Source of the DNA: Chondrilla cf. caribensis
Taxonomy: Eukaryota > Porifera > Demospongiae > Chondrillida > Chondrillidae
DNA: 64,000 bases
Reading direction: 5' to 3'
NCBI GenBank assembly: GCA_964020155.1
Contig: OZ026563.1
Location: 3,721,440-3,785,439 of the forward strand
This document shows, piece after piece, positions 1 to 10,132 of the stretch (positions are counted from its first letter, which is position 1; each line of letters begins with the position of its first letter). The notes below the pieces were generated by a model. That model did no database searches, was not told the DNA's origin, and saw only the letters and a list, made by a program, of their open reading frames with translations. The position numbers and the translations under genes are program-made.

Positions 1-1899
1 AAAATTTCTCCACAGTAACTGTTTGGGTGTCTGCCCATATGATTTAAACTTTGATGGCGATTTCCACATCTTTATGGTCACAACAAGACAAAAGATAAAC
101 ACAAACATATTGAACATGATCATAATCCCAGAAGGAAGTACAAATGAGATAAAAGCAGCAGTCGGAACTGCAATCCAACATGATCCAGAAATATCTCTGC
201 CGTACTCCACTACACCATCTGATATGTAGTTCAAGATCACACAAACTCCTACAATAACAAGCGGTACCACATATTGGGGAAGAATGTAAAGAAGCAGACT
301 TCTCCACGTTTTGTCATCACTGTCTCTCTTGAGCTTCAGTGCTTCATAAAAGTGCTTCAAGACCTCAAACGCTAATACACTCATGGATGCAAAACGCAAT
401 AGAAGAATAAAATGGCTGAGTATAGCCAATGCTTCGCAGGTTGCTCCTTCCTTAAATCTTTCGACTGGTAAAGTTAAAACAAAGGCTATGTCTCCTGCAA
501 TCACTACGGCGGACATGTGCATTAGAAGTTTCCCATAGAATGTTCTCAGCTGCTTGAAAATGCTGTAAGTAACCAAAAGTATTGCACCAGCCATGATGTC
601 CAGCAAGAAACCAGTAATGGATATTACGAATAGAGATATTGGGTATTGCGACAATGGTATGAAGCCATTGATAGCATTATTACAGTCGCAAATTAGCACG
701 GTACCATCTGTTCCGAACATCAGAATCGAATGGGTCATGTTGTCCTTGTGACTCTGCACTGTTACACTGTCCACAAAGGTGTAATCTGTTCTATTCAGAA
801 GTTGACAATCAATGCAATCATCGCTGTTGTATGGACTCAGATGTGTTTGCACGATGCAAGTATTGGTGATAACATTAAACACATAGTTTTCATTGCAAAC
901 TACCTGAGTGATTTCAATGGTATATCCTCTCATGTTACTGCTGGTTAGCAGTAGGCGGGCGGGTGTCAGCTTACTGATGATCACTGTGATTCTCCCTGCC
1001 GTGTCATTCACTTCCCCTATGTGACCATCGATATCACAGTTTGGAATAATAATATTTGTCTCTCCTTTGCGTTCCTCACAATTGGAATTCCAATACATGT
1101 CGGAAGTGTTGGTTGGATGGCTACTGACTCCACACTGTGTGCAGTTAGCGACTAACGCCTTGTAGTCCATAATATTGTGGGTAGTATTTGATCCAGGGTC
1201 TATAGGGCAAGTAGGAACTAAAGGCCAGCATGGTCTTATTGGTACTGACTGTGGGGATTGTTGTACCTTAGGTGGTTTGTAAGTTATTGGGACACAATAA
1301 GAATTCAACACTGTGCCGTTAATGACTTTGGAAGAGTTTAGAAGACCCTCAAAACCTTCGTCGCAGGACCACTGTGAAGACCATTGTACAAGTTGGTCTA
1401 TCGTTACGTTGTTACAGAGACCACAGTACTTATTTCGGTAAACAATACCAGTTTCTTTATCCGTCACCGGGGGTTCGCAAATTGTAGGAGTTTCCTCGCA
1501 AAGTTCGTTCACTCTCCTCGACGTCGTAGCCACATCTGGTGAACTTATCCACTTCGAAGGACAGTTCCCTATCATCTTGTAATAGTTGGTTGGTTTAGTC
1601 GAATTTCCTGGAGCAGTGATGGCGGTTGTAAGGCAGCAAAACGACTCTGGAACCTCCGTCCTTGTCGAGTTATTCAATGTCCTATTATCGTAGCAGCAGT
1701 CGTTGAAGAAAACACAGTTTTGGTCGCAATAACAGTGATAGCCGTACTCCTCGCGTTCCCCTTCACGATGGGGTGATACATCGCACTTCAAAGTATTCTC
1801 GATGTACTGATCTCCTGAGCCAGCGTACCCGAACCAGAACCAGCTGTGAACTAAAAGAAGGCCAACAAAAGAAATTGCTCTAAAAGGGTTTCTCTCCAT
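1..1899 (-). CDS. Somatomedin-B / 7TM adhesion-type GPCR, copy 1 (3' end beyond window)
   Basis: The frame starts at the ATG at 1899-1897 and translates as an intronless receptor to base 1, ending inside the TM5-TM6 loop (..KQLLWRNF), so at least 633 codons are present and TM6, TM7 and the tail lie outside. In order it has a hydrophobic signal peptide, a Cys cluster CYCDQNCVFFNDCCYDN matching the somatomedin-B pattern CxCDxxCxxxxDCC, a Cys-rich ectodomain with NKYCGLCNN and many N-glycosylation sequons, then five membrane segments. It aligns along its length with the intact copy at 6006-8180, with small in-frame length differences. My translation by eye found no stop. I see no canonical HLTxF-type GPS cleavage motif. 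The family resembles Methuselah-like/adhesion receptors; the ligand is unknown. Confidence 0.8.
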   Translation of the reverse strand, partial: MERNPFRAISFVGLLLVHSWFWFGYAGSGDQYIENTLKCDVSPHREGEREEYGYHCYCDQNCVFFNDCCYDNRTLNNSTRTEVPESFCCLTTAITAPGNSTKPTNYYKMIGNCPSKWISSPDVATTSRRVNELCEETPTICEPPVTDKETGIVYRNKYCGLCNNVTIDQLVQWSSQWSCDEGFEGLLNSSKVINGTVLNSYCVPITYKPPKVQQSPQSVPIRPCWPLVPTCPIDPGSNTTHNIMDYKALVANCTQCGVSSHPTNTSDMYWNSNCEERKGETNIIIPNCDIDGHIGEVNDTAGRITVIISKLTPARLLLTSSNMRGYTIEITQVVCNENYVFNVITNTCIVQTHLSPYNSDDCIDCQLLNRTDYTFVDSVTVQSHKDNMTHSILMFGTDGTVLICDCNNAINGFIPLSQYPISLFVISITGFLLDIMAGAILLVTYSIFKQLRTFYGKLLMHMSAVVIAGDIAFVLTLPVERFKEGATCEALAILSHFILLLRFASMSVLAFEVLKHFYEALKLKRDSDDKTWRSLLLYILPQYVVPLVIVGVCVILNYISDGVVEYGRDISGSCWIAVPTAAFISFVLPSGIMIMFNMFVFIFCLVVTIKMWKSPSKFKSYGQTPKQLLWRNF

Positions 1900-2848
1900 T
1901 CCGAACGTTAACGACACTGACGAAATACACTTAGTCTAGTACCGTTCACACCATGCACTGGTATGCGCGTAGCCCGAGAATATGCACCTGATTAACGACT
2001 GAATCTATTAACGCCCTTGCATGGCTATGCAGAGTTGTGTTGGCGGGTTCTCCATTGACAGCGGGGCCATTGAAGGAGCCTATCCTCCACATCACACCTG
2101 TCCTTTCATAGCAGATGATCATGTACATAGTCATGATTGTAGCAGGTATATACATTTCAGTCTATTATACGTAGCTACTTATATCCTGTACACATACATG
2201 CATGTATATGCCGTAATAGCCTCAATTTGTGACATTTTCAAATTACATCCCTTCTAACGCTCAATTAAAATGATGTACATGGATAGTAAATAGGTAAGGG
2301 TGGAGGGTGTGGTTGAATTTTTCTTTGTACATTCTATTGCATGACTGCAAATCATGCCATGTAAATGATCATGACAGTAGGAAGATTAAATTCAATATGC
2401 TCTACAACTATTAGTATACACCACATACATTACAATAACTATAATATTTATATGTATGTATATATTATAGGTACATAATATTATCATATACATATTAGCA
2501 TATAAGTGTATCTACGCATATAGTAATTTATCTATATTATCATAATGAGTACCTTTCCGTATGCAACATAATTATCTTATTAAATAATGTCATTGTATCA
2601 TATTGCTATAATATGATCTTCGTCAGATTAAAAATTGATTTTTATTTTTCTACATTGTACCAAGACTAACACCATGCATTTAGAATAGTACATATTATGT
2701 CAATTAATTATTATTTAATACTTATTGTGATAATAATAATATATTACAATTTTATGGCATTATATGCATTGAAATATAACAATGCAATAAGAAATATATA
2801 TGCACTGTAAAATATGTCATATACTACAATATGTACATAATTTATATA
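1900..2848. other. GPCR intergenic spacer, AT-rich
   Basis: No gene is seen. 1900-2160 is the 5' flank of copy 1 and is related to the flanks at 5040-5250, 5455-5640, 9083-9300 and 9480-9660, which share the tract around the words CCATTGACAGTG and CACATCACACCTGTCC. 2240-2840 is very AT-rich low-complexity DNA preceding the 3' end of copy 2. Confidence 0.6.
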
Positions 2849-5037
2849 TTATGTAGGCAGCTCTCCATTTGTCTTTGTTTGAAATCTCTTGGTACACATT
2901 TTGCTTTTGGTATACAACCTCGTGAAGAATCCTTTGTAGAGTTTGGCAACTCTTTTGGTGCATATGTATGCAAATGCTACAAACACCAGTTGTATGGTGT
3001 TGAAGATGGCAAAAATGTAATGGAACCATAGTGTGGTGTCATCAATAGTCCTGTCAAAGAAAACAACAATGGTAAAGATCCAAGTTACCCCTGATGTGGA
3101 GAAAATGGCAAAGAGAACACGAAAATTTCTCCACAGTAGCTGTTTTGGTTTCTGCCCATATGATTCAATCTTTGACTGCGATTTCCAAATCTTTATAGTC
3201 ACAACAAGACGAAAGATAAAAACAAACATATTGAACAAGATCATAATACCAGAAGGGATTACAAATGAGCCAAGAATGGCAGTCGGAACTGTAATCCAAC
3301 ATAATCCAGAAAAATGTCTGCCGTAGTCCACTACGCCATCTACTGTGTAGTTCAAGATCACGCAAATGCCTACAATAACAAGCGGCACCATGTATTGGGG
3401 AAGAATGTAAAGAAGCAGACTTCTCCACGTTCTCTTGTCACTGTCATTCTTCAGCTTGAGTACTGCATAAAAGTTCTTGAAGATTTCAAAAGCCAATATG
3501 CTCATGGATGCGAAACGCAATAGAAGAATGTAATGGCTGAGTATGGCCAATGCTTCACAGGTTGCTTCTTTTAAGGCTGCAGCGAATATTTCAGCTGGTA
3601 AAGTCAAAACAAAAGCTAAGTCCCCTCCAATCACTACGGCCGACATGTGCATTAGAAGCTTGCCATAGAAAGTTCTTAGCTCCTTGAAAATACTGTAAGT
3701 AACCAACAGTACTGCACCAGCCATGATGTCCAACAAGAATCCAACAATGGTTATTCCAAACAGAGAGTCTGGGAGTCGTTGGAATGGTGTGAAGCCATTG
3801 ATGACTTTATTACACTCGCAAATTAGCACAGTACCATCTGTTCCCAACATCAGAATTGAATGGGTCATGTTGTCCTTGTGACTCTGCTCTGTAATACTGT
3901 CCACAAAGGTGTATTCTGTTCTATTCAGAAGTTGACAATCAATACAATCATCATCACTCAGATATGTTTGCATAATGCAAGTATTAACAATAACATTAAA
4001 CACGTAGTTTTCACTGCACACTAACTGAGTGATTTCAATGGTATAACCTCTCCTAACACTGCTGGTTAGCAGTAGGCGGTTTTGTAACCAATCTCTACTG
4101 ACAATAACTGTGATTCTCCCTGCAGAACCATTTACTCCCCATACATGGTCACCCACCTCACAGTTTCGAATGTTACTGTTTGTCTCTCCATTGCCTTGCT
4201 CACAATTGGAATTCCGATACATGTCAGAAGTGTTGGTTGGATGGCTACTGACTCCACACTGTGTGCAGTTAGCGACTAACGCCTTGTAGTCCATAATATT
4301 GTGGGTAGTATTTGATCCAGGGTCTATAGGGCAAGTAGGAACTAAAAGCCAGCATGGTCTTATTGGTACTGACTGTGGGGATTGTTGTACCTTAGGTGGT
4401 TTGTAAGTTATTGGGACACAATAAGAATTCAACACTGTGCCGTTAATGACTTTGGAAGAGTTTAGAAGACCCTCAAAACCTTCGTCGCAGGACCACTGTG
4501 AAGACCATTGTACAAGTTGGTCTATCGTTACGTTGTTACAGAGACCACAGTACTTGTTTCGGTAAACGATACCAGTTTCTTTATCCGTCACCGGCCGGGG
4601 GCTCGCTAATTGTAGGAGTTTCCTCGCAAAGTTCGTTCACTCTCGTCGTAGCCACATCTGGTGAAATTGAATTCGAAATTATCCACTTCGAAGGACAGTT
4701 CCCTATCATCTTGTAATAGTTAGTTGGTTTAGTCGAATTTCCTGTGATGGCGGTTGTGAGGCAACAAAAACAGAGAAAAAGACTCCGGAACCTCCGTCCT
4801 TGTCGAGTTATTCAAAGTCCTATTATCGTAGCAGCAGTCGTTGAAGTAAGCACAGATTCGGTCGCAATAACAGTGATAGCCATATTCCTCGCGTTCCCCA
4901 TCACGATGGGATGATCCATTACATTTCGAAGCATTCTCGATGTACTGATCTCCTGAGCCAGCGTACCCGAACCGAAACCAGCTGTGAACTAAAAGAAGGC
5001 TGACCAAAGAGTATGCTCGAAAAGGGTTTCTCTCCAT
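2849..5037 (-). pseudogene. SMB-7TM GPCR copy 2, N-terminal frameshifts
   Basis: The ATG at 5037 opens the usual signal peptide and somatomedin-B domain, but the frame breaks after residue ESF. Compared with copy 3, a 10-bp insertion lies at about 4765-4785 and a 4-bp insertion (CCGG) at about 4592-4596. A 6-bp loss and a 12-bp gain at 4645-4680 keep frame. The net shift of +14 leaves the domains in different frames. From 4591 down to the stop at 2849 the frame is open for about 580 codons and encodes the Cys-rich ectodomain, all seven TMs (TM6 GVTWIF) and the tail ending in GELPT. The other copies have no introns, so I read this as a recently disabled gene. A rescuing intron or an assembly error is possible. 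Confidence 0.72.
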
Positions 5038-5271
5038 TCCCAACTACACTGTCTAGTACCATTCACACCATGCACTGGTTTGTGTGTATAATTTATAGCC
5101 TGATAATGTGTATACCTGATTAACAACTGCTCTACATGAACATTAACACCATTGTCATGGCTATGCAGAGGTGTACTGGCGGGTTAGACTCCATTGACAG
5201 TGGCTCCATTGAAAGAGGCATGGCCTTCATCACATCACACCTGTCCTTTACTCTTTGCAATTTTGGTAAAT

Positions 5272-5422
5272 GATACCAGTTTCTTTATTCGTCACAGGGA
5301 GCTCGCTAATTGTACTAGTTCTCGATGAACTGATCTCCTGAGCCAACGTACCCAAGCCAGAACCAGCTGTGAACTAGAAAAAGGCTAACCAAAGAAAATG
5401 CTCAAAAAGGATTTCTCTCCAT
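5272..5422 (-). pseudogene. Internally deleted GPCR relic (signal peptide joined to ectodomain piece)
   Basis: Minus-strand sequence from the ATG at 5422 matches the first ~35 codons of the GPCR family, then jumps directly to the TDKETG region about 110 codons further on. The start is followed by a TGA at codon 7. The relic keeps its own copy of the family 5' flank (5423-5640). A sister relic lies at 9311-9448. Confidence 0.65.
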
Positions 5423-5442
5423 CCCAAACTACACTGTATATA

Positions 5443-6005
5443 CTAGTACTGTTCACACCATTGATATATTATGAGCATTGCCTCAAAATGTGTCCTGATT
5501 AACAATTGCATATTAACTACTGTATATATTATTATAAACACCCTTACATGACTATGCAGTAGTGTGTTGGTGGGTTCTCCATTGACAGTGCATGGTGGTA
5601 TTAAAGGAGCCTGGCCTCCACATCATACATATATTATAATTATATTATACATATTATTTTTAGCATATGCAGTATGTGTATATTATCTATGTATTTATTA
5701 CATTATCCATTATTATTGCAATGAACCGTTATCAGACTTCTTCAACTATATCATCATCATATTGCTATAATAATACTATTAATTTTTAATCTTCATCAGA
5801 TCAAATATTTGATTCTCTTTCTCCACAATGTACCATGATCTAACACCACGAATTCAGAATATGTATTATGTCAATAATTAATTATGTCAGTGATTATTGT
5901 TTAACACTTATTGTGATAATGCATCAAATATCAAATGCAATAGGTTATGAATACGTATACACTGTAAGAATCTGATATGTAATATATACTATAATGTGCA
6001 TCATA
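5443..6005. other. Intergenic spacer between GPCR copies 2 and 3
   Basis: No gene is seen. It contains a copy of the family 5' flank (to ~5640) and an AT-rich tract ending at the 3' end of copy 3. It is closely matched by 9460-10106, as part of the ~4.1-kb duplication. Confidence 0.6.
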
Positions 6006-8180
6006 TTATGTAGGCAAATCTTCATTTGTCTTCATTTCAACCCTCTTACAGCACATTTTGCTTTTGGTATACAACCTTGTGAATAATCCTTTGTAGAGAT
6101 TGGCAACTCTTTTAGTACATATGTATGCAATAGTAACAAACACCAGTTGTATAGTGTTGAAGATGACGAAAATGTAATGAAGCCATGGTGTGGTGTTGTC
6201 AATAGCCTTGTCAAGAAGAACGACAATGGAAAGTGTCAAAGTTACCCCTGATGTGGAGAAAATGGCAAATAGAACACGAAAATTTCTCCACAGTAGTTGT
6301 TTGGGTGTCTGCCCATATGATTTAAACTTCGATGGCGATTTCCAACTTTTTATAGTAACGACTAGACAAAAAGTAAAAACAAACATATTGAACATGATCA
6401 TAATGCCAGAAGGGATTACAAATGAGCCAAGCATGGCAGCTGGAGCCGAAATCCAACATAATCCAGAAAAATGTCTGCCATAGTCCACTACGCCATCTAC
6501 TGTGTAGTTCAAGATCACGCAAATGCCTACAATAACAAGCGGCACCATGTATTGGGGAAGAATGTACAGAATCAGACTTCTCCATGTTCTCTCATCACTG
6601 TCATTCTTCAGCTTGAGTGCTGCATAGAACTGCTTCAAGATTTCAAAAGCCAATACACTCATGGATGCAAAACGCATTAGAAGAGTAAAATGGCTGAATA
6701 TAGCCAATGCTTCACAGGTTGCTTCTTGTATGGCTTCAGAAAATATTACAGCTGATAAAGTTAAGACAATCTCTATGTCCCCTGCAATCACTACGGCCAA
6801 CATGTGCATAAGAAGTTTCCCACAGAATGTTCTCAGCTCCTTGAAAATGCTGTAAGTAACCAAAAGTATTGCACCAGCCATGATGTCCAATAATAAACCA
6901 ATAATGCTTATTCTAATAAGAGATTCTTCATATTGTGCAAATGGTGCAAAGCCATTGATAACATTATTACAGTCGCAAATTAGCACAGTACCATCTGTTT
7001 TGAGCATCAGGATTGAATGGGTCATGTTATCCTTGTGACTCTGCACTGTAATACTGCCCACAAAGGTGTAATCTGTTCTATTCAGAAGTTGACAATCAAT
7101 ACAATCATCACAGTTGTGTGGACTCAGATATGTTTGCACAACGCAAGTATTGGTGATAACATTGAACACATAGTTTTCACTGCAAACTACCTGAGTGATT
7201 TCATTGGTAAGTCCTCCCCTAACACTGCTAGTTAGCAGTAGGCGGTTTTGTAACCAATCCTTACTGACAATAACTGTGATTCTCCCTGCAGAACCATTCA
7301 CTCCCCTCACATGGTCACCCATCTCACAGTTTCGAATGTTACTGTTTGTCTCTCCATTGCCTTGCCCACAATTGGAATACCGATATATGTCAGAAGTGTT
7401 GGTTGGATGGCTACTGACTCCACACTGTGTACAGTTAGCGACTAACGCCTTGTAGTCCATAGTATTGTGGGTAGTGTTTGATCCAGGGTTTATAGGGCAA
7501 GTAGGAACTAAAGGCCAGCATGGTCGTATTGGTAACTGGGGAGATTCTTGTAGCTTAGGTGGTTTGTAAGTTATTGGGACACAATAAGAATTCAACACTG
7601 TACCGTTAATGACTTTGGAAGAGTTGAGAAGCCGCTGAAAACCTTCGTCGCAGGACCACTGTGAAGGCCATTGTACAAGTTGGTCTATCGTTACGTTGTT
7701 ACAGAGACCACAGTACTTGTTTCGGTAAACGATACCAGTTTCTTTATCCGTCACCGGGGGCTCGCTAATTGTAGGAGTTTCCTCGCAAAGTTCGTTCACT
7801 CTCCTCGACGTCGTAGCCACATCTGGTGAACTTATCCACTTCGAAGGACAGTTCCCTATCATCTTGTAATAGTTGGCTGGTTTAGTCGAATTTCCTGTGA
7901 TGGCGGTTGTGAGGCAGCAAAACGACTCCGGAACCTCCGTCCTTGTCGAGTCATTCAATGTCCTATTATCGTAGCAGCAGTCGTTGAAGAAAGCACAGTT
8001 TTGGTCGCAATAACAGTGATAGCCGTACTCCTCGCGTTCCCCTTCACGATGGGATGATTTATTGCACTTCGAAGCATTCTCGATGTACTGATCTCCTGAG
8101 CCAGCGTACCCGAACCAGAACCAGCTGTGAACTAAAAGAAGGCTGACCAAAGAGTATGCTTGGAAAGGGATTCTCTCCAT
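6006..8180 (-). CDS. Somatomedin-B / 7TM adhesion-type GPCR, copy 3 (intact)
   Basis: This is a single 724-residue frame from the ATG at 8180. It has a signal peptide (residues 1-26), a somatomedin-B-like domain (about 39-72, CYCDQNCAFFNDCCYDN), a Cys-rich ectodomain with NKYCGLCNN near 150-160 and numerous N-x-S/T sites, a juxtamembrane Cys pair (ICDCN), and a seven-helix domain at about 423-692 with class B/adhesion hallmarks (FKELRT after TM1, GLCWI before TM5). TM6 reads GVTLTL, where the siblings carry GVTWIF/GVTWTL, so the usual Trp is lost. The short basic tail ends in NEDLPT. There are no introns and no recognisable GPS motif. Expected role: plasma-membrane chemosensory or adhesion receptor coupled to G proteins; the ligand is unknown. 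Methuselah-like affinity is inferred from the Y..YC.LCN ectodomain motif. Confidence 0.88.
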   Translation of the reverse strand: MERIPFQAYSLVSLLLVHSWFWFGYAGSGDQYIENASKCNKSSHREGEREEYGYHCYCDQNCAFFNDCCYDNRTLNDSTRTEVPESFCCLTTAITGNSTKPANYYKMIGNCPSKWISSPDVATTSRRVNELCEETPTISEPPVTDKETGIVYRNKYCGLCNNVTIDQLVQWPSQWSCDEGFQRLLNSSKVINGTVLNSYCVPITYKPPKLQESPQLPIRPCWPLVPTCPINPGSNTTHNTMDYKALVANCTQCGVSSHPTNTSDIYRYSNCGQGNGETNSNIRNCEMGDHVRGVNGSAGRITVIVSKDWLQNRLLLTSSVRGGLTNEITQVVCSENYVFNVITNTCVVQTYLSPHNCDDCIDCQLLNRTDYTFVGSITVQSHKDNMTHSILMLKTDGTVLICDCNNVINGFAPFAQYEESLIRISIIGLLLDIMAGAILLVTYSIFKELRTFCGKLLMHMLAVVIAGDIEIVLTLSAVIFSEAIQEATCEALAIFSHFTLLMRFASMSVLAFEILKQFYAALKLKNDSDERTWRSLILYILPQYMVPLVIVGICVILNYTVDGVVDYGRHFSGLCWISAPAAMLGSFVIPSGIMIMFNMFVFTFCLVVTIKSWKSPSKFKSYGQTPKQLLWRNFRVLFAIFSTSGVTLTLSIVVLLDKAIDNTTPWLHYIFVIFNTIQLVFVTIAYICTKRVANLYKGLFTRLYTKSKMCCKRVEMKTNEDLPT

Positions 8181-8612
8181 TCCAAACTACACTGTTTTTG
8201 CTTATAGCCTAGTATACCCTTCACACAACTGACGTGTGTAGCCTGAGAATGTGCCCTGGTCAATTGCAACTGTTCTAAATATATACCAGGTCCTGCAATT
8301 CATGACTATACAGAGGTGTATTGTTTGGTGCTCCATTGATCCAATTATTGTGAGATATGAGATATATGTAAATGGTTATATTGTATATACTACATACACG
8401 GATATACCATTCAATTTTATATATGCATGATATGCAATGGTAATTGTATAAGTGTTGTATTCACAATATGGTATACATGTGTACTGTGAATATTGCTTTA
8501 AGCTTTAACAATTACAAGAATGTCACACCTAGATTGCACTTGATGCTGTTGAAAGCAAGTATCTCTGCCTGCCTTCTGGTGTAACTTTCCAACCACCAGA
8601 TTTACAGCAATA
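8181..8612. other. 5' flank of GPCR copy 3
   Basis: No gene is seen. It is nearly identical to 12296-12712 upstream of the 10133-12295 copy, marking the duplicated promoter side of the unit. Confidence 0.6.
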
Positions 8613-8752
8613 TGCAATGATTAACGGTGACATGTATATTGCATGCAATGATTAACGGTGACGTATATGTTGCATGCAATGATTAACGGTGATGTATATG
8701 TTGCATGCAATGATTAACAGTGACGTATATGCTGCATGCAATGATCAACGTT
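8613..8752. repeat. ~31-bp minisatellite (GCAATGATTAACGGTGA unit)
   Basis: There are about 4.5 degenerate tandem units of ~31 bp, each carrying ATGATTAACGGTGA followed by GTATATGTTGCATGC-like sequence. The array stops abruptly at 8752, where GPCR coding sequence begins in mid-gene. A sister array lies at 12713-12870. Confidence 0.85.
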
Positions 8753-9082
8753 GTTCCCTATCATCTTGTAATAGTTGGTTGGTTTAGTCGAATTTCCTGT
8801 GATGGCGGTTGTGAGGCAGCAAAACGACTCCGGAACCTCCGTCCTTGTCGAGTTATTCAATGTCCTATTATCGTAGCAGCAGTCGTTGAAGAAAGCACAG
8901 TTTTGGTCGCAATAACAGTGATAGCCGTACTCCTCGCGTTCCCCTTCACGATGGGGTGATCCATCGCACTTCAAAGCTCTCCCGGTATACTGATCTCCTG
9001 AGTCAGCGTACCCGAACCAGAACCAGCTGTGAACTAAAAAAAGGCTGATCAAAGAAAATGCTCGGAAAAGGTTTCTCTTTAT
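8753..9082 (-). pseudogene. 5' fragment of SMB-7TM GPCR (copy 4)
   Basis: This is about 110 codons covering the signal peptide, somatomedin-B domain and the stretch to NYYKMIGN. The initiator at 9082 is ATA instead of ATG, and the frame is cut at 8753 by the minisatellite. It lacks the 10-bp insertion seen in copy 2, so the duplication that made it predates that lesion in copy 2 (or the lesion was converted away). It is a breakpoint fragment rather than a gene. Confidence 0.82.
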
Positions 9083-9310
9083 TCCAAACTACACTGTCCA
9101 GTACCATTCACACCATGCACTGGTATGTGCGTATATTTTATAGCCTGATAATGTGTACCTGGTTAACAACTGCTCTACATGAACGTTTAACTTGACACCA
9201 TTGTCATGGGTATGCAGAGGTGTATTGGCGGGTTAGACGCCATTGTCAGTGGCGCCATTGAAGGAGCATGGCCTTCACATCACACCTGTCCTTTACTCGT
9301 TGCCATTTTT
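9083..9310. repeat. Duplicated GPCR 5'-flank segment
   Basis: It matches 5040-5270 and ends at the second deleted relic. No gene is seen. Confidence 0.55.
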
Positions 9311-9448
9311 GGTTAATGATACCAGTTTCTTTATTCGTCACAGGAGGCTCGCTAATTGTACGAGTTCTCGATGAACTGATCTCCAGAACCAGCTGTGAAC
9401 TAAAAGAAGGCTGACCAAAGAGTATGCTCAATAAGGATTTCTCTCCAT
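9311..9448 (-). pseudogene. Internally deleted GPCR relic, second copy
   Basis: Sister of the relic at 5272-5422. It has an ATG at 9448, a TGA at codon 7, signal-peptide sequence, then a jump to the ISEPPVTNKETG ectodomain piece. Its presence in both duplicated blocks shows the deletion is older than the ~4.1-kb duplication. Confidence 0.65.
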
Positions 9449-10132
9449 CCCAAACTACACTGTTTATACTAGTACTGTTCACACCATTGATATGAGTGTC
9501 GCCTCAAAATGTGTCCTGATTAACAATTGCATAACTGTACTATAATATTATTATAAACACCCTTACATGGCTATACAGTGGTGTGTTTTGCGGGATCTCC
9601 ATTGACAGTGCATGGTGGTATTAAAGGAGCCTGGCCTCCACATCATACATATAATATTATAATAATATTATATTTTGCATATCTTTTATCTTCTGGGTGC
9701 CACTGAAGTAGCCTATGGCTAATGGTTCCCCAGGTTAAATAAGATTACCTACCTGCATATGCAACATGTCATTGTCAGTGTATATCTATGTATTTATTAC
9801 ATTATTTATCCATTATTATTGTAATGGACCACTATCCGAATGTTATAATACTATCTTAGCCAATTGCAACTATATCATCATAATAATCTATTTAATCTTC
9901 ATCAGATCAATTATTTGTTTCTCTTTCTCCACATTGTACCAAGATCTAACACCACGAATTCAGAATATGTATTATGTCAATAATTAATATTATTATTATG
10001 ATTATTGTTTGACACTTATTGATAATGGATCAAAATATCCGATGCAATAGGATATTAATACGTATACACTGTAAGATATGTAATATATACTATAATGTGC
10101 ATCATATTATGTAGGTGAATCTTCATTTGTCT
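9449..10132. other. Intergenic spacer
   Basis: No gene is seen. It is the duplicate of 5423-6005. 10107-10132 would hold the last codons of the ancestral frame of the next GPCR. Confidence 0.55.

Noticed and set aside
3033..3523. Plus-strand ORFs within the GPCR copies (also 6190-6680, 10296-10589)
   Set aside because: Antisense shadows of conserved 7TM coding sequence.
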